Numbered from the stretch's first letter, positions 47,709-59,803 are shown. The stretch: DNA of 64,000 nucleotides from Alphaproteobacteria bacterium MarineAlpha5_Bin5 (GCA_002938205.1 PTKZ01000005.1:16317-80316); one strand, 5' to 3'. Translations and numbers: made by a program. Notes: generated by a model not told the origin, from the letters alone.

Positions 47709-49106
47709 TTAAATATGAATAGCTCTTCCTACAATATTCATCGCTGCTTCTTTAACAGCCTCACTAGTGGTTGGATGTGCATGACAAATACGTGCAATAT
47801 CTTCAGCGCTACCTCCAAATTCCATTGCGGTTACAATTTCAGCAATTAATTGGCCAGCATCATGTCCAATAATATGAGCTCCAAGAATTTGATCTGTTTT
47901 AGAATCTGCTAAAATTTTTACAAAACCATCTGTTGATGAAGTAGTTAAAGCTCTGCCATTTGCCATAAAAGGAAATTTACCAACTTTATAATCAATATTT
48001 AATTCTTTTAATTGCTCTTCTGTTTTTCCAACAGAGGCAATTTCTGGGTTAGTATAAACAATTGCTGGAATAGCATCATAATTAATATGTGTTTTTTGAC
48101 CTTTTATTATTTCAACACATGCAACACCTTCTTCTTCAGCTTTATGTGCTAACATTGGACCAGGCACAACATCTCCTATAGCATAAATTCCTTCAACTGA
48201 TGTTTGAAAATTTTTACCAATTTCTATTGAATTATTATTAGTTAATTTAATACCAATATTTTCAAGATTCAATCCTTCTGTATTTGGTTTTCTTCCAACA
48301 GACATCAGAACAATTTCGTATTTTTCTTTTAGTTCTTTTTTATCAAAAGATTGCATTTTGACTTCAACTCCGCTTTTGCTAACTTTTGTACTTGTAACTT
48401 TATGAGATAATTTAAATTCTAAACCTTGTTTTTTAAGAGATTTCATAAACTCTGTAGCAATCTCATCATCCATTGTAGGAACAATACGATCAAGTGCTTC
48501 TACAACAGTCACTTTTGATCCAAAACGACACCACACAGACCCCATTTCTAAACCGATATATCCACCACCAATAACAAGAAGTGTTTTTGGTACTTTATTA
48601 AGAGATAGGGCTCCTGTAGATGTTACGATTTGTTTTTCATCAACTGCAATATTTGGAATCGCAATTGAGGATGAGCCTGTAGCAATAATAAAATTGTTAG
48701 CTGATACAGTAATTTCTTGTTTTGAATTTTTTACTGAAATTGTATTTTTATCAACAAAAGTTGCAGTGCCGGGAATATGTATAATGTTATTTTTTTTAAA
48801 CAAAAACCCAATTCCTGTAGTTAGTTTTTTGACAATTTTCTCTTTCCGCTGCATTAATTTTGTAACATCAAGATCAACTTTAGTTGCTTTGATACCATGC
48901 TCTTCAGCATGATTTGATATCTCCATAAATTTTTCAGAAGAGTTCAGTAAAGCTTTTGATGGAATACATCCTATATTTAAGCAGGTTCCTCCGAGAGTGG
49001 ATTCTTTTTCAATACAAGCTACTTTCATTCCAAGTTGTGCTGCTCTTATTGATGCAACATAACCTCCTGGTCCAGCACCTATTACAACTAAATCGAAATC
49101 ATTCAT
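47709..49106 (-). CDS. lpdA: Dihydrolipoyl dehydrogenase (E3)
   Basis: E3 reoxidises dihydrolipoamide on the 2-oxoglutarate dehydrogenase complex, passing electrons to NAD. The 465-residue product has the FAD motif VVIGAGPGGYVASIRAAQLG, the redox-active disulfide GGTCLNIGCIPSKALL (residues 42-47), an NAD motif VIGGGYIGLEMG, and the C-terminal His-Glu pair in CHAHPTTSEA. It is the last gene of the TCA block and starts directly after sucB, so it probably serves this complex; it may also be shared with other lipoyl complexes. Confidence 0.97.
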   Translation of the reverse strand: MNDFDLVVIGAGPGGYVASIRAAQLGMKVACIEKESTLGGTCLNIGCIPSKALLNSSEKFMEISNHAEEHGIKATKVDLDVTKLMQRKEKIVKKLTTGIGFLFKKNNIIHIPGTATFVDKNTISVKNSKQEITVSANNFIIATGSSSIAIPNIAVDEKQIVTSTGALSLNKVPKTLLVIGGGYIGLEMGSVWCRFGSKVTVVEALDRIVPTMDDEIATEFMKSLKKQGLEFKLSHKVTSTKVSKSGVEVKMQSFDKKELKEKYEIVLMSVGRKPNTEGLNLENIGIKLTNNNSIEIGKNFQTSVEGIYAIGDVVPGPMLAHKAEEEGVACVEIIKGQKTHINYDAIPAIVYTNPEIASVGKTEEQLKELNIDYKVGKFPFMANGRALTTSSTDGFVKILADSKTDQILGAHIIGHDAGQLIAEIVTAMEFGGSAEDIARICHAHPTTSEAVKEAAMNIVGRAIHI

Positions 49107-50327
49107 TTAAAAACCGAGAAGTTTTGATGGATCTTCAAGAAGATTCTTTATACTAACTAAAAATCCAACACTTTCTTTTCCGTCAATAATACGGTGATCA
49201 TAACTTAAAGCCAAATACATCATAGGCCGAACAACAATTTCATCATTTACTACAACAGCTCTTTTTTGAATATTATGCATTCCTAAAATACCAGATTGTG
49301 GTCTATTGATTATTGGTGTGCTTAACATCGAACCATATACACCGCCATTAGATATTGTGAATGTTCCACCTGATAAATCATCCATTGATAAACTTCCTTC
49401 TTTTGCTTTTGTGCTTAATTCAACAATAGTTTTTTCAATGGTCCCAAATGTCATTTCATTGGCATTTTTTAGTACCGGCACAACTAAACCTTTTTCTGTA
49501 CCAACAGCAATACCAATATCAAAATGATTTTTATAAATTATATTATCATCACGTATTTCAGCATTTACCGCAGGATATTCTTGAAGACTTGTCACAACAG
49601 CTTTAACAAAAAAAGACATGAATCCTAATTTAACACCGTTACGTTTTAAGAAGTCTTCTTTTTTTGATTCACGAATTTTCATAATGTTTGACATATCAGC
49701 TTCGTTAAATGTTGTAAGAATTGCAGCAGTATTTTGAGCTTCCTTAAGTCGATTAGCTATAGTTCTCCTAATTTTAGACATCCTAATAATTTCTTCTCTT
49801 TCTTTAGAGGTTTTGTGATTGGATGATTTATTACTCATAAATTCTAAAACATCCTCTTTTGTTAAGCGACCATCATTCCTTTTTGAATTAATAGATGACA
49901 CATCAAGATTGTTTTCTTCAATTAATTTTTTTACTGATGGTGATAATTTACTAATATCAGTTTTTATTTTAATTTCTGCCTTCTCTTCACTTTCACTATT
50001 ATGTGATATTGTATTTTCATTTTTTATTAAATTTTCTTTATGATTAGTAACATCTTCTTCTTTAATTTGAGATTGTTTAACAGAGTCATCTGAATCTCCA
50101 ATAATCGCAAGAACTCCTCCAATATTTATATCAGTTCCTTCTGCTACTTTAATTTCTGATATAACACCAGCACTGGGAGCTGGAACTTCAACGGTAATCT
50201 TATCAGTTTCTATTTCTACGAGAGGTTCATCAATTTCAAATGATTCACCTTCCTTTTTTAGCCATTTAGATACAGTTGCTTCAGTAATTGACTCGCCTAA
50301 GTTTGGAACTATTAGTTGAACAGTCAT
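49107..50327 (-). CDS. sucB: Dihydrolipoamide succinyltransferase (E2 of 2-oxoglutarate dehydrogenase)
   Basis: E2 moves the succinyl group from E1 to CoA through its lipoyl arm. The 406-residue product has one lipoyl domain (about 2-76; lipoylated Lys in ETDKITVEV), a charged linker, a peripheral-subunit-binding domain (about 133-167, ending [13 protein letters not shown]) and the catalytic domain with [15 protein letters not shown]. The inner-core ends at [14 protein letters not shown] single lipoyl domain is normal for this enzyme. It adjoins sucA and lpdA. Confidence 0.96.
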   Translation of the reverse strand: MTVQLIVPNLGESITEATVSKWLKKEGESFEIDEPLVEIETDKITVEVPAPSAGVISEIKVAEGTDINIGGVLAIIGDSDDSVKQSQIKEEDVTNHKENLIKNENTISHNSESEEKAEIKIKTDISKLSPSVKKLIEENNLDVSSINSKRNDGRLTKEDVLEFMSNKSSNHKTSKEREEIIRMSKIRRTIANRLKEAQNTAAILTTFNEADMSNIMKIRESKKEDFLKRNGVKLGFMSFFVKAVVTSLQEYPAVNAEIRDDNIIYKNHFDIGIAVGTEKGLVVPVLKNANEMTFGTIEKTIVELSTKAKEGSLSMDDLSGGTFTISNGGVYGSMLSTPIINRPQSGILGMHNIQKRAVVVNDEIVVRPMMYLALSYDHRIIDGKESVGFLVSIKNLLEDPSKLLGF

Positions 50328-50354
50328 TTTATACTATTTATCATTTTAGTTTCG

Positions 50355-53255
50355 TTATTCAATCGGGAGTTTATATTTAACAAGAGAAACACCATCTTCT
50401 TCATCAATAATTTCTTTCATCCTTGCTTCTACTGCAATACGTATTAAGTTTTTTTGATTTGCTAAATGTCTATCAAAAACTCCAGTTGCAGGAGAAGCGG
50501 CTGCTTTTCGACCAATGAAATGAAGATTGGTATTTTTTGATTTAACTTTTTCTAAAACAACTTCAATTCTACTTTTTACAAATTCCCATGCCCCCATATT
50601 TTTTGGTTCTTCTTGACACCAAACAATTTCACAATCTGAAAACTTTTCTATTTCTTCTTGTAAAGTTTTATAAGGAAACGGATAAATTTGCTCTAGTCTT
50701 ATTATATGAATAGTCTTTAATCTTAGTTCATTAATTCGATCTTGTAGTTCAAAATAAATTTTTCCTGAACATAAAATGATTCGTTTAATATTTTTTATAT
50801 CTTTATTTGATAAAGGATTGCCTAACACACGGTGAAAAGTTGACCCATTTATAAAATCTTCAATTGAAGAAGTATTTGATTTATGTCGTAAGGTAGATTT
50901 AGGAGTCATCAAAACTAAAGGTTTACGAAAATCTCTCAACATCTGTCTTCGCAAAATATGAAAATAGTTTGCGGGGCTAGTACAATTTGCAACTTGAATA
51001 TTATCTTCGGCACACATTTGTAAAAATCGCTCTATCCTTGAACTGGTATGTTCAGGCCCTTGACCTTCATGGCCATGAGGTAATAAAAGTGTTAACCCAG
51101 ACATTCTAAGCCACTTTCTCTCTCCAGTTGTAACAAATTGATCTATGATAGTTTGAGCTCCATTAGCAAAATCTCCAAATTGAGCTTCCCAAATCACTAA
51201 AGTTTTTGGATCTGTTTGAGAGTATCCATATTCAAATCCAAGAACTCCAAACTCTGAAAGAAAGCTATCAACTATTTCAAAAAGACCTTGCTCATTTCTA
51301 AAATGCCTAAGAGGGACAAAACGATCTTCATTTTTTTGATCATATAAGACTGCATGGCGTTGACTAAATGTACCTCTTCCAACATCTTGACCAGATAAAC
51401 GGACACCATAACCATCTTTTAGTAAAGTAGCAAAAGCAATGGCTTCTGCTGTAGCCCAATCAATATTTTTTCCTTCAGCAATAGACTGGTGTCTGTCATT
51501 AAAAATTTTTTTAATTCTCTTATGAATATTAAAATTATCAGGAATTTTATGTATTTGTTCTGCAATACGCTTAAGATCATTTATGTCAACTGATGTTTTT
51601 CCTCTTCTTGCGTCGAAAGAAGCTGTTTTAAATCCTGACCATGTACCATCCAACCAATCAGCTTTGTTTGGTTTGTATGCTTTTGAAGAATCGAATTCAT
51701 CATTAAGAAATTTATTAAAGTTTGTTTTAATATCGTTTGCTTCTTCTTGATTCAAAATTTTCTCCTTAAATAATTGTTCTTCATATATTTTAAGTGTTGT
51801 AGGATGATTTTTAATTGTCTTATACATCAATGGCTGAGTAAATGATGGTTCATCTGCTTCATTGTGTCCAGAACGACGATAACAAAACATATCAACAACA
51901 ACATCTTCTTTAAATTTATTTCTATAATCTGCTGCAAGCCTAGAAACATGTACTACTGCTTCAGGATCATCTCCATTAACATGAAATATTGGAGCTTGAA
52001 CCATTTTTGCAATTTCTGTGCAATATGGTGCTGAACGACCATAGTGTGGTGTAGTTGTAAATCCGATTTGATTATTAATTACAAAATGAATGGTTCCACC
52101 TGTTCTAAAACCTCTTAATTGTGACATTGCAAAAGTTTCAGCTACAACACCTTGCCCAGCCATAGCTGCATCACCGTGAATTAATAATCCGAATACTTTA
52201 TCTGTTGTTTTATCTTTTAAAAGAGTTTGTTTTGCTCGCACCTTACCGATCACAACTGGATCAACTGCTTCAAGATGTGAAGGATTAGGTGTTAATGACA
52301 AATGTATTTTATGTCCATCAAATTCTCTATCACTAGAAACACCAAGATGATATTTAACATCACCAGACCCTAGTACTTCGTTGGGATCATTAAGATCTCC
52401 TTGAAATTTTGATAAAATACCTCGATAAGGCATTCCCAAAACAGCGGCTAACAATGTTAGTCTACCTCGATGTGCGGTACCAAAAAATATATTTTCTATA
52501 CCAGATAAGGATGATTGTTTTACTATCTGTTCTATTCCAGGTATCATTGATTCCCCACCTTCTATACCGTACCTTTTTGTTCCTAAAAATTTTTTATCTA
52601 AATATTGTTCAAACAATTCTGATTCAGCTAATCGTTTGTATATTCCTTTTTTTCCATTTGATGAAAAAACTGTTTTGTTGTGCACTTCTTCTATTCTTTC
52701 TTGTACCCATTGTTTTTGTTCAGGAGATTGAATATGCAAAAATTCTACACCAATAGATGCAGCGTAAGTTTCATCTAATATTTTTATAATCTCTCTTAGT
52801 GATGCTTTTTCTAAACCCAAACTTCCATCAATAAATATTAATCTATCGAAATCAGATTCTGTAAAACCGTATGATTTGTAATCCAATTCAGGATGATAAT
52901 TTTTCTCTTGTAGTTTTAACGGATCTAAATCAGCGATTAGATGTCCGTTAATACGGTACGCACGAATTAATCTTAGTGCTCGAATTGAATCAAGTGTTGA
53001 ATTTTTAAAACTATTTAAATCAACTGTTCTTGAAAAACCTATAGCTTTTTCAAAAGAAACATTATCAATAACATTTGTGGATCTTTTTTTCCATTTAGGA
53101 CCACCAAAATCACCTAAAATAGAAAGTTCATCTTCTTTAAAGGTTGAAAAAAAATTTCTCCAACTTTCATCAATTGTTTGAGGATCATTTTGATATTTAA
53201 AATACAGCTCAGCAACATATGGTGCATTTGCACTATTTAAAAAGCTATCGTTCAT
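50355..53255 (-). CDS. sucA: 2-oxoglutarate dehydrogenase E1
   Basis: E1 decarboxylates 2-oxoglutarate with thiamine diphosphate. The 966-residue product has the N-terminal helix for binding E2/E3, the active-site segment GTAHRGRLTLL, the ThDP motif region IHGDAAMAGQGVVAET, the FRTGGTIHFVINNQIGFT segment cut to its core INNQIGFTT, and the terminal catalytic domain HEGQGPEHTSSR. Length matches the family. It lies between sucD and sucB in the continuous TCA block. Confidence 0.97.
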   Translation of the reverse strand: MNDSFLNSANAPYVAELYFKYQNDPQTIDESWRNFFSTFKEDELSILGDFGGPKWKKRSTNVIDNVSFEKAIGFSRTVDLNSFKNSTLDSIRALRLIRAYRINGHLIADLDPLKLQEKNYHPELDYKSYGFTESDFDRLIFIDGSLGLEKASLREIIKILDETYAASIGVEFLHIQSPEQKQWVQERIEEVHNKTVFSSNGKKGIYKRLAESELFEQYLDKKFLGTKRYGIEGGESMIPGIEQIVKQSSLSGIENIFFGTAHRGRLTLLAAVLGMPYRGILSKFQGDLNDPNEVLGSGDVKYHLGVSSDREFDGHKIHLSLTPNPSHLEAVDPVVIGKVRAKQTLLKDKTTDKVFGLLIHGDAAMAGQGVVAETFAMSQLRGFRTGGTIHFVINNQIGFTTTPHYGRSAPYCTEIAKMVQAPIFHVNGDDPEAVVHVSRLAADYRNKFKEDVVVDMFCYRRSGHNEADEPSFTQPLMYKTIKNHPTTLKIYEEQLFKEKILNQEEANDIKTNFNKFLNDEFDSSKAYKPNKADWLDGTWSGFKTASFDARRGKTSVDINDLKRIAEQIHKIPDNFNIHKRIKKIFNDRHQSIAEGKNIDWATAEAIAFATLLKDGYGVRLSGQDVGRGTFSQRHAVLYDQKNEDRFVPLRHFRNEQGLFEIVDSFLSEFGVLGFEYGYSQTDPKTLVIWEAQFGDFANGAQTIIDQFVTTGERKWLRMSGLTLLLPHGHEGQGPEHTSSRIERFLQMCAEDNIQVANCTSPANYFHILRRQMLRDFRKPLVLMTPKSTLRHKSNTSSIEDFINGSTFHRVLGNPLSNKDIKNIKRIILCSGKIYFELQDRINELRLKTIHIIRLEQIYPFPYKTLQEEIEKFSDCEIVWCQEEPKNMGAWEFVKSRIEVVLEKVKSKNTNLHFIGRKAAASPATGVFDRHLANQKNLIRIAVEARMKEIIDEEDGVSLVKYKLPIE

Positions 53256-53305
53256 TAATTTTTGTATTATATTAAAACCATTAATACTAATAATATTATT
53301 CTAAT

Positions 53306-54190
53306 TTAAGTATACCATTTTTGCATTTCATTATTCATTGTCTGACCCATTTTAGCTGGAGATGTTGTTACCACCACCCCGGCAGATTTTAGTGCTTTAA
53401 TTTTAGAATGAGCAGTACCTTTTTCTCCGGTAATTATTGCTCCGGCATGACCCATCCGTTTTCCTTTAGGTGCTGAAATACCAGCAATAAAGGCAGTAAT
53501 TGGTTTTTTAATTGTAGTACTTGATATAAATTCTGCCGCATCTTCCTCAGCTGTTCCTCCAATTTCACCAATCATTAAGATGCCTTTTGTTTGTTCGTCT
53601 TTTAAAAATAAATCTAAACAATCTATAAAATTAACACCATGAACAGGATCGCCACCAATTCCAATACATGTAGTTTGACCTAATCCTATCTCAGATGTTT
53701 GCCATACTGCTTCATAAGTAAGTGTTCCTGATCTACTAACTATCCCTATCTTTCCTGGTTTATGAATAAATCCAGGCATAATACCAATCTTACATTCTCC
53801 TGGCGTTACAATACCTGGACAATTAGGACCAATAAAATATGTTTTTTGTTCAATAACTCTTTTTTTGATATCTACCATATCCAAAACAGGTATGCCTTCA
53901 GTAATACAAATAATTATTTTTATTTTCGTATCTAATGCTTCATGTATTGCTTGACTAGCAAACTTGGCTGGCACATAAATAACGGTAGCATCTGCTTGCG
54001 TGTCATCAATAGCTTCCTGAACAGTATTAAAAACAGGAAGATTTAAATGTACTGATCCACCTTTCCCAGGCGTAACCCCGCCAACCATGTTTGTTCCATA
54101 ATCTAATGCTTGCTTGGAGTGAAAGGTTCCTTGAGAACCAGTAAATCCCTGACATATTACTTTTGTATCTTTATTAATAATAATCGACAT
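53306..54190 (-). CDS. sucD: Succinyl-CoA synthetase alpha subunit
   Basis: The alpha subunit binds CoA and carries the phosphohistidine. The 294-residue product has the CoA-binding Rossmann motif [18 protein letters not shown], the conserved [17 protein letters not shown] and the active His in [17 protein letters not shown] (about 249). It is one base from sucC and 50 bases from sucA. The pair makes succinate and ATP or GTP from succinyl-CoA. Confidence 0.97.
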   Translation of the reverse strand: MSIIINKDTKVICQGFTGSQGTFHSKQALDYGTNMVGGVTPGKGGSVHLNLPVFNTVQEAIDDTQADATVIYVPAKFASQAIHEALDTKIKIIICITEGIPVLDMVDIKKRVIEQKTYFIGPNCPGIVTPGECKIGIMPGFIHKPGKIGIVSRSGTLTYEAVWQTSEIGLGQTTCIGIGGDPVHGVNFIDCLDLFLKDEQTKGILMIGEIGGTAEEDAAEFISSTTIKKPITAFIAGISAPKGKRMGHAGAIITGEKGTAHSKIKALKSAGVVVTTSPAKMGQTMNNEMQKWYT

Positions 54191-54191
54191 A

Positions 54192-55376
54192 TCATTCTGC
54201 TAGTTCTACTGCTTTTTTAGTTGCTTCAGTAAAGTCATCAATAGAAATTAATCCTAGTGAAGATTGATTAATAACATCTCTACCTATTGAGGCATTTGTT
54301 CCTTGAAAACGAACTACCAAGGGAAGTTTAAAATTTAGTTCCTTAACTGCTTCTACAATACCTTTAGCTATCATGTCACAATGAATAATGCCTCCAAATA
54401 TGTTTATAAGAACAGACTTTACATTAGGATCGGATTGAATAATTTTAAATCCTTTAATAGCCCTGTCCTTATTTGCAGTTCCTCCTAGATCTAAAAAATT
54501 CGCGGGTTCTTTACCAAATTGCTTAATAATATCCATGGTTGCCATTGCTAATCCAGCACCATTGACCATGCAACCAATTGAACCGTTTAGTTTAACATAA
54601 TTCATACTATTTTCTGCTGCTTCTAATTCGAGAGGATCTTCCTCAGTTAAATCCTTTAAATATTCAAATTCAGGGTGTCTAAATAGTGCATTATCATCAA
54701 GATTAATTTTTGCATCTAATAATACAAAGTTTCCAGTTGTATTTAACACTAAAGGATTAATTTCAATAGTTGATGCATCAATACTTTTAAAACTTTTAAT
54801 TAGTTTGAAAACAATTTTTGAAAATTCAAAAAATTGACTATTTGTAAATCCTAATTTTGTTTCTAATTCTTTTGGTATTTCTTTTTCTTCAAAATTCTCA
54901 AAATATATTTTAAATATTTTTTCAGGATTATGCTTTGCTACTTCTTCTATATCCATACCGCCCTCAGCTGAAACGATCATCATTAATTTTGATGAATTGC
55001 GATCAACTAATAAACTTAAATAAAATTCTTTATCTATTTCACATCCTTCTTCAATAAAAACACGGTTAACTTTTTTCCCATTCTCTCCAGTTTGTTTTGT
55101 AATTAATGTATTGCCCATCATAGATTTAGCAATTTTGGAAACATTTTCTTTCTCAAATACTACCTGCACCCCGCCTTTGTCATTAAATGGATTTTTAAAA
55201 TAACCTGCACCTCTCCCTCCAGCATGAATTTGAGATTTTATGACCCACGGCGGTCCTTGTAACTCCAAAAGATCTTTTTCAAGACTTTGTATTGAGTTCT
55301 CGTAAGACTGTCCTTTAAGTATTGGTAAATCAAATTTTTTAAGTATATCCTTTGCTTGATATTCGTGAAGATTCAT
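54192..55376 (-). CDS. sucC: Succinyl-CoA synthetase beta subunit
   Basis: The beta subunit has the ATP-grasp fold that binds nucleotide and succinate. The 394-residue product begins [15 protein letters not shown], has [17 protein letters not shown] and the conserved [16 protein letters not shown] near the end, with the CoA-ligase flavodoxin-like C-terminal domain (about 250-390). A 63-base gap separates it from mdh, the largest but one in the TCA block, so a second promoter is possible here. Confidence 0.97.
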   Translation of the reverse strand: MNLHEYQAKDILKKFDLPILKGQSYENSIQSLEKDLLELQGPPWVIKSQIHAGGRGAGYFKNPFNDKGGVQVVFEKENVSKIAKSMMGNTLITKQTGENGKKVNRVFIEEGCEIDKEFYLSLLVDRNSSKLMMIVSAEGGMDIEEVAKHNPEKIFKIYFENFEEKEIPKELETKLGFTNSQFFEFSKIVFKLIKSFKSIDASTIEINPLVLNTTGNFVLLDAKINLDDNALFRHPEFEYLKDLTEEDPLELEAAENSMNYVKLNGSIGCMVNGAGLAMATMDIIKQFGKEPANFLDLGGTANKDRAIKGFKIIQSDPNVKSVLINIFGGIIHCDMIAKGIVEAVKELNFKLPLVVRFQGTNASIGRDVINQSSLGLISIDDFTEATKKAVELAE

Positions 55377-55439
55377 ATTTGTATTCTATATTTTAGTATT
55401 CTTATAATTAAATGCTATCAATAATTATTCGCTGATGAA

Positions 55440-56393
55440 TTATTTTTTAATTAATTTTTGTGCCAAATTAGTAAGAGTTTTAACTGTTTTAATCGAGTTA
55501 TTAAATAGCTTCTTTTCTTCTGCTTTTAGTTTGAGTTCAACAACTTTTTCAACGCCTTTCTTACCAATAATAGCTGGAACTCCTACATATAAACCTCTTA
55601 CATTGTATTCGCCGTTAAGATAAGCGGCACAAGGCAAAATTCTTCGTTGATCTTTAAGATAAGATTCAGCCATAGCAATAGCAGATGATGCAGGTGCATA
55701 AAATGCTGAGGATGTTTGCATTAAACGATTTATTTCTCCCCCACCATCTCTTGTTCTGTCAACTATTTCATTGATCCTTTTTTTAGTTGTCCATTTCAAA
55801 CTGATCAATTCAGGAACTGGGATTCCTGAAACTGTTGCATATCTTACTAAAGGAACCATAGAATCACCATGTCCACCTAATACAAAGGCACTTACATCTT
55901 CAATTGAAACATTAAATTCTTTAGATAAAAAATATTTTAGCCGTGCACTATCTAATACTCCTGCCATTCCAACACACATATTGGTTTTTAAGTTTGACGA
56001 TTTTTGTAAAATACTTACCATAGCATCCAAAGGATTTGTAATACAAATCACAAACGCCCTAGAACAATACTTTCTTATTTCTTTGCCAACCTTTTGAATG
56101 ATAATAGAGTTTTTTTCCACTAAATCATCCCTTGTCATACCAGGTCTACGTTGAAAACCAGCAGTAACTATAACTACATCTGCATCTTTTAAATTTTTAA
56201 AATTTTTAGATCCATTAATATTTGAATTAAATGATTCTATAGAAGAAGATTGAGCAAGATCAAGAGCCTTGCCTTTGGTCATTCCTTCAGCAATATCAAT
56301 TAAAACAACATCAGCTAATTCTTTTAATCCTATTAAATGTGCTAAAGTTCCGCCAATGTTGCCTGCTCCAACAAGAGCAATTTTTTTTCTCAT
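55440..56393 (-). CDS. mdh: Malate dehydrogenase
   Basis: Mdh interconverts malate and oxaloacetate with NAD. The 317-residue product is the lactate-dehydrogenase-like type usual in alphaproteobacteria: NAD motif [15 protein letters not shown], the [10 protein letters not shown] loop that selects malate, and the catalytic His in [11 protein letters not shown] (about 174). It sits 18 bases after sdhB and 63 before sucC. Length and motifs are standard. Confidence 0.96.
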   Translation of the reverse strand: MRKKIALVGAGNIGGTLAHLIGLKELADVVLIDIAEGMTKGKALDLAQSSSIESFNSNINGSKNFKNLKDADVVIVTAGFQRRPGMTRDDLVEKNSIIIQKVGKEIRKYCSRAFVICITNPLDAMVSILQKSSNLKTNMCVGMAGVLDSARLKYFLSKEFNVSIEDVSAFVLGGHGDSMVPLVRYATVSGIPVPELISLKWTTKKRINEIVDRTRDGGGEINRLMQTSSAFYAPASSAIAMAESYLKDQRRILPCAAYLNGEYNVRGLYVGVPAIIGKKGVEKVVELKLKAEEKKLFNNSIKTVKTLTNLAQKLIKK

Positions 56394-56411
56394 TTGAGCC
56401 CTATACTAGAA

Positions 56412-57206
56412 TTATAATTCTGTAACAATAGCCTTCTTTAAATCCGCAATTGCTTTTGCTGGGTTAAGACCTTTGGGACATGAGTGTGTACAGTTCATAA
56501 TAGAATGACAGCGATATAATTTCATAGAATCATTTATGTCTTTTAATCTATTTTTTCTTTCTGAATCTCGAGAGTCATTTACCCATCTTGCTGCTTGCAA
56601 TAAAACTGCAGGACCTAAATATTCATCACTATTCCACCAATAACTTGGACATGAAGTTGTGCAACAAAAACAAAGCACACATTCCCATTGACCATCTAAT
56701 TTTTCTCTATCTTTTGGACTCTGCTTTTTTTCTTCTAATTTATTTGATTCATTATTTTCAAGATATTTTTTTCTTTTAAGCCAAGGTTTAATAGATTCAA
56801 GTTGATTGTATGCTTTACTTAAATCGGGTACTAAATCTTTAATAATGGGCATATGAGGTAAGGGGTAAATTTTAATATCACCCTTGACTTCACCTATTGG
56901 TTTTAAACAAGCTAAAGTATTTATACCATCTATATTCATAGCACATGATCCACACACACCTTCACGACATGATCTTCTAAAAGTAATAGTTGGATCAATT
57001 TCATTCTTTATTTTCATCAAAGCATCTAAAACCATTGGTCCACATTTTTTTTGATCTATTTCATAAGTATCAAGACGAGGGTTTTCGTTATTTTCAGGAT
57101 CCCAGCGGTAGATAATTAATTTTTTTATATTCTCCAAATTTTTATAATTTTTGTGATAAATACCTTCCTTGACAATAGAATTTTTCGGAAGTGTGAACTC
57201 AGCCAT
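56412..57206 (-). CDS. sdhB: Succinate dehydrogenase iron-sulfur subunit
   Basis: SdhB carries three iron-sulfur clusters between FAD and quinone. The 264-residue product has the [2Fe-2S] Cys set in [16 protein letters not shown] with a further Cys in TLACLKPI, and the ferredoxin-like clusters in [15 protein letters not shown] and [16 protein letters not shown] charged insert near residues 148-168 is longer than in E. coli. It starts on the base after the sdhA stop. Confidence 0.96.
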   Translation of the reverse strand: MAEFTLPKNSIVKEGIYHKNYKNLENIKKLIIYRWDPENNENPRLDTYEIDQKKCGPMVLDALMKIKNEIDPTITFRRSCREGVCGSCAMNIDGINTLACLKPIGEVKGDIKIYPLPHMPIIKDLVPDLSKAYNQLESIKPWLKRKKYLENNESNKLEEKKQSPKDREKLDGQWECVLCFCCTTSCPSYWWNSDEYLGPAVLLQAARWVNDSRDSERKNRLKDINDSMKLYRCHSIMNCTHSCPKGLNPAKAIADLKKAIVTEL

Positions 57207-59000
57207 TTAATAAACTCGCTTTTTTGGTGGAATGGATTCAATATGGTTTGTAAGTGTATTCATATGAACTGACTTTGTGCCCAAAGATACCTTACCATCT
57301 TCACTTAACCATGAAAGTGAATGAACCAACCAATTTTCATCATCTCTATCTTTATAATCTTCTCTAGAATGAGCTCCTCGACTTTCTTTTCTATTAAGAG
57401 CTGAATGAAGAGTAACCTTAGCCTGCGCTATTAAATTGTTCAACTCAAGAGCTTCTGTTAAATCAGTGTTAAAAATTAACGATTTATCTTTTACACTCAT
57501 ATTTTTCATTGATAATTCCACTTTTTTAAACTCTTCAATTCCTTGAGAAATTAATTCTTCATTTCTAAAAACTGAACAATTGTTTTGCATTATTTTTTGC
57601 ATATATTGTCTTATTTCACCTGTAATTAAATCTCCTTTGTTATAACGAATATTATCAAAACGCTCTAAAATTAAATCTGTTGAACTCTTTTTTACACTTA
57701 ATTTTGCTGAATTAGGTTTCACTTTTTCTTTTGCAGTAATACTTGCGGCTTTACCAAATACAATTAGGTCAATTAAAGAATTTGTGCCAAGACGATTTGC
57801 GCCATGAACAGATACACAAGCAGCTTCGCCAATCGCCATTAAGCCTTCACAAATGTTGTCAGGATTTTCTTTAGTTGGATTTAGAACCTCAGTTCTAAAA
57901 TTTGTTGGAATTCCACCCATATTGTAATGAACTGTTGGAAGAACTGGTACTGGTTCTTTTGTTAAATCAACCCCAGCAAATATTTTTGCAGTTTCTGAAA
58001 TGCCTGGTAAGCGCTTATGTAAAGTTTCTTTATCTAAATGTTCTAAATGCAATAAAACATGATCCTTGTTTTCTCCACAACCTCTTTTCTCTTTAATTTC
58101 AATAGTCATAGCTCTACACACAACATCTCTTGAGGCTAAATCTTTTGCATTTGGTGCATATCTTTCCATGAATCTTTCTCCATCACAATTAGTTAAATAG
58201 CCTCCTTCTCCACGTGCTCCTTCAGTAATTAAAACACCAGCTCCATAAATACCTGTTGGATGAAATTGTATAAATTCCATGTCAGATAAAGGTAAGTTCT
58301 GTCTAAGAACCATAGCATTCCCATCTCCTGTACAAATATGAGCACTTGTAGAAGACGAATAAGCTCTTCCATATCCGCCTGTTGCAATGATTGTCTGATG
58401 TGCAAGAAAACGATGTATCATTCCATCTTCTAAACTCCACACAACTACCCCAGAGCAATTCTCATTAGTATCCATTAATAAATCTAAAACAAAATATTCA
58501 ATAAAAAACTCTACTTTATGCTTGAGCGATTGTTGATACAAAGTATGTAACAAAGCATGACCAGTTCTGTCTGCAGCAGCGCAAGCTCTCATTGCAGGTG
58601 CACCTTCTCCATTTTTAGTTAAGTGGCCACCAAAAGGCCTTTGATAAATTTTTCCATCTTCAGTTCTGCTGAAAGGCATTCCATAGTCCTCTAGTTCAAC
58701 TACAGCTTCAGGTGCCTTTGAACATAAATATTCAATGGCATCTTGATCACCAAGCCAATCAGAACCTTTAACGGTATCATACATATGCCACTTCCAACTA
58801 TCTTCACCCATATTACCAAGTGCTGCTCCTATACCTCCTTGTGCAGCTACTGTGTGACTTCTTGTTGGAAAAACTTTTGAAATACAAGCTGTCTTTAGCC
58901 CCAATTCAGCTGATCCTAAGGTAGCTCTTAAACCAGAACCTCCGGCACCAATTACCACCACATCATAATGATGGTCAATAATTTCATAAGATTTACTCAT
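57207..59000 (-). CDS. sdhA: Succinate dehydrogenase flavoprotein subunit
   Basis: SdhA oxidises succinate to fumarate with covalent FAD. The 597-residue product has [20 protein letters not shown], the FAD-linked His in [15 protein letters not shown] (about 46), the substrate motif [20 protein letters not shown] and the catalytic Arg/His region [15 protein letters not shown]. It overlaps sdhD by 4 bases (ATGA) and sdhB follows directly. Confidence 0.97.
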   Translation of the reverse strand: MSKSYEIIDHHYDVVVIGAGGSGLRATLGSAELGLKTACISKVFPTRSHTVAAQGGIGAALGNMGEDSWKWHMYDTVKGSDWLGDQDAIEYLCSKAPEAVVELEDYGMPFSRTEDGKIYQRPFGGHLTKNGEGAPAMRACAAADRTGHALLHTLYQQSLKHKVEFFIEYFVLDLLMDTNENCSGVVVWSLEDGMIHRFLAHQTIIATGGYGRAYSSSTSAHICTGDGNAMVLRQNLPLSDMEFIQFHPTGIYGAGVLITEGARGEGGYLTNCDGERFMERYAPNAKDLASRDVVCRAMTIEIKEKRGCGENKDHVLLHLEHLDKETLHKRLPGISETAKIFAGVDLTKEPVPVLPTVHYNMGGIPTNFRTEVLNPTKENPDNICEGLMAIGEAACVSVHGANRLGTNSLIDLIVFGKAASITAKEKVKPNSAKLSVKKSSTDLILERFDNIRYNKGDLITGEIRQYMQKIMQNNCSVFRNEELISQGIEEFKKVELSMKNMSVKDKSLIFNTDLTEALELNNLIAQAKVTLHSALNRKESRGAHSREDYKDRDDENWLVHSLSWLSEDGKVSLGTKSVHMNTLTNHIESIPPKKRVY

Positions 59001-59332
59001 GCAAATAATATTATTTTTAAAGTTGATAAAGTTATTAAAAATATAAACACATAAGTGATTATATTAATTAATAATTTAATATAATTTCTACTGTCTCTTG
59101 AATAAATATAATCTTCTATAATTGTTTCACATCCAAGTTTTCCATGTATAAGCATTGCAATAATCATAATATAAAAAAGAAATACATTAAATATTGAGCT
59201 AAAAAAAAATATTACTTGATCATAGCTCATTGATATTAAAGAAATACTTTTATAAACAAACCAGAAAGTAAGTGGTATTAATATAAATGCTGTAATTCTT
59301 TGTACAATCCATTTCTTGGTATAGTTTTTCAT
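58997..59332 (-). CDS. sdhD: Succinate dehydrogenase membrane anchor subunit SdhD
   Basis: I chose ATG at 59332 ([20 protein letters not shown]), which overlaps the sdhC stop as ATGA; longer starts run into sdhC. The 111-residue product has three membrane helices and the [15 protein letters not shown] opening of the SdhD family, with His in [16 protein letters not shown] that may ligate haem or interact with quinone. It anchors SdhAB to the inner membrane with SdhC. Confidence 0.9.
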   Translation of the reverse strand: MKNYTKKWIVQRITAFILIPLTFWFVYKSISLISMSYDQVIFFFSSIFNVFLFYIMIIAMLIHGKLGCETIIEDYIYSRDSRNYIKLLINIITYVFIFLITLSTLKIILFA

Positions 59333-59700
59333 AATAAAAACCAAACTAAAATTGAAGAAAGCATCGTTAAAAAAAGAACCATATATGCCGAAAAATATAC
59401 TGAATTCAAATCCATACCAATACCAAAAGACCAATAAAGATATCGCACTCCATTAAATAAGTGATAAAAAATTGTTATTGTCCAAATAAATAAAATGAAT
59501 CTAAAAAAAATGTTTGCTGATATAATTTCAAAAACAAAATAATAACTTGGCAATAATGCAAATAAGCAAAACCATAAGGCAATTAATATTGATCCAATAC
59601 TTAAACTAATTCCAGTAAATCTATGAAAAATAGAGAAAACGGAGGTTAAAATTTTTTTATAAATTGAAAGATGTGGGGATAAAGGTCGATTACTTCTCAT
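59329..59700 (-). CDS. sdhC: Succinate dehydrogenase cytochrome b556 subunit SdhC
   Basis: The 123-residue product has the family opening RSNRPLSPHLSIYKKILTSV, the FHRFTGISLSIGS segment at the first helix and HLFNGVRYLYWSFG, whose His (about 84) is the likely haem ligand. Three hydrophobic helices are visible. It is the first gene of the ten-gene TCA block, so the promoter should be in the 59701-59900 region. Its short length is normal. Confidence 0.92.
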   Translation of the reverse strand: MRSNRPLSPHLSIYKKILTSVFSIFHRFTGISLSIGSILIALWFCLFALLPSYYFVFEIISANIFFRFILFIWTITIFYHLFNGVRYLYWSFGIGMDLNSVYFSAYMVLFLTMLSSILVWFLL

Positions 59701-59803
59701 TGAGTAGTTTTGTTTAAGAGGACTTATAAACCATAACTATATTTTTTTTGCAGAATTTCAAAAAAAAATATCATTAGTGTAAATCAATTAATTTACTAGC
59801 TTA

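Noticed and set aside
55405-55450. Intrinsic terminator after mdh
   Set aside because: An AATAATT/AATTATT inverted repeat followed by T lies here, but the T-run is on the plus strand and mdh is on the minus strand, with no plus-strand gene to terminate.
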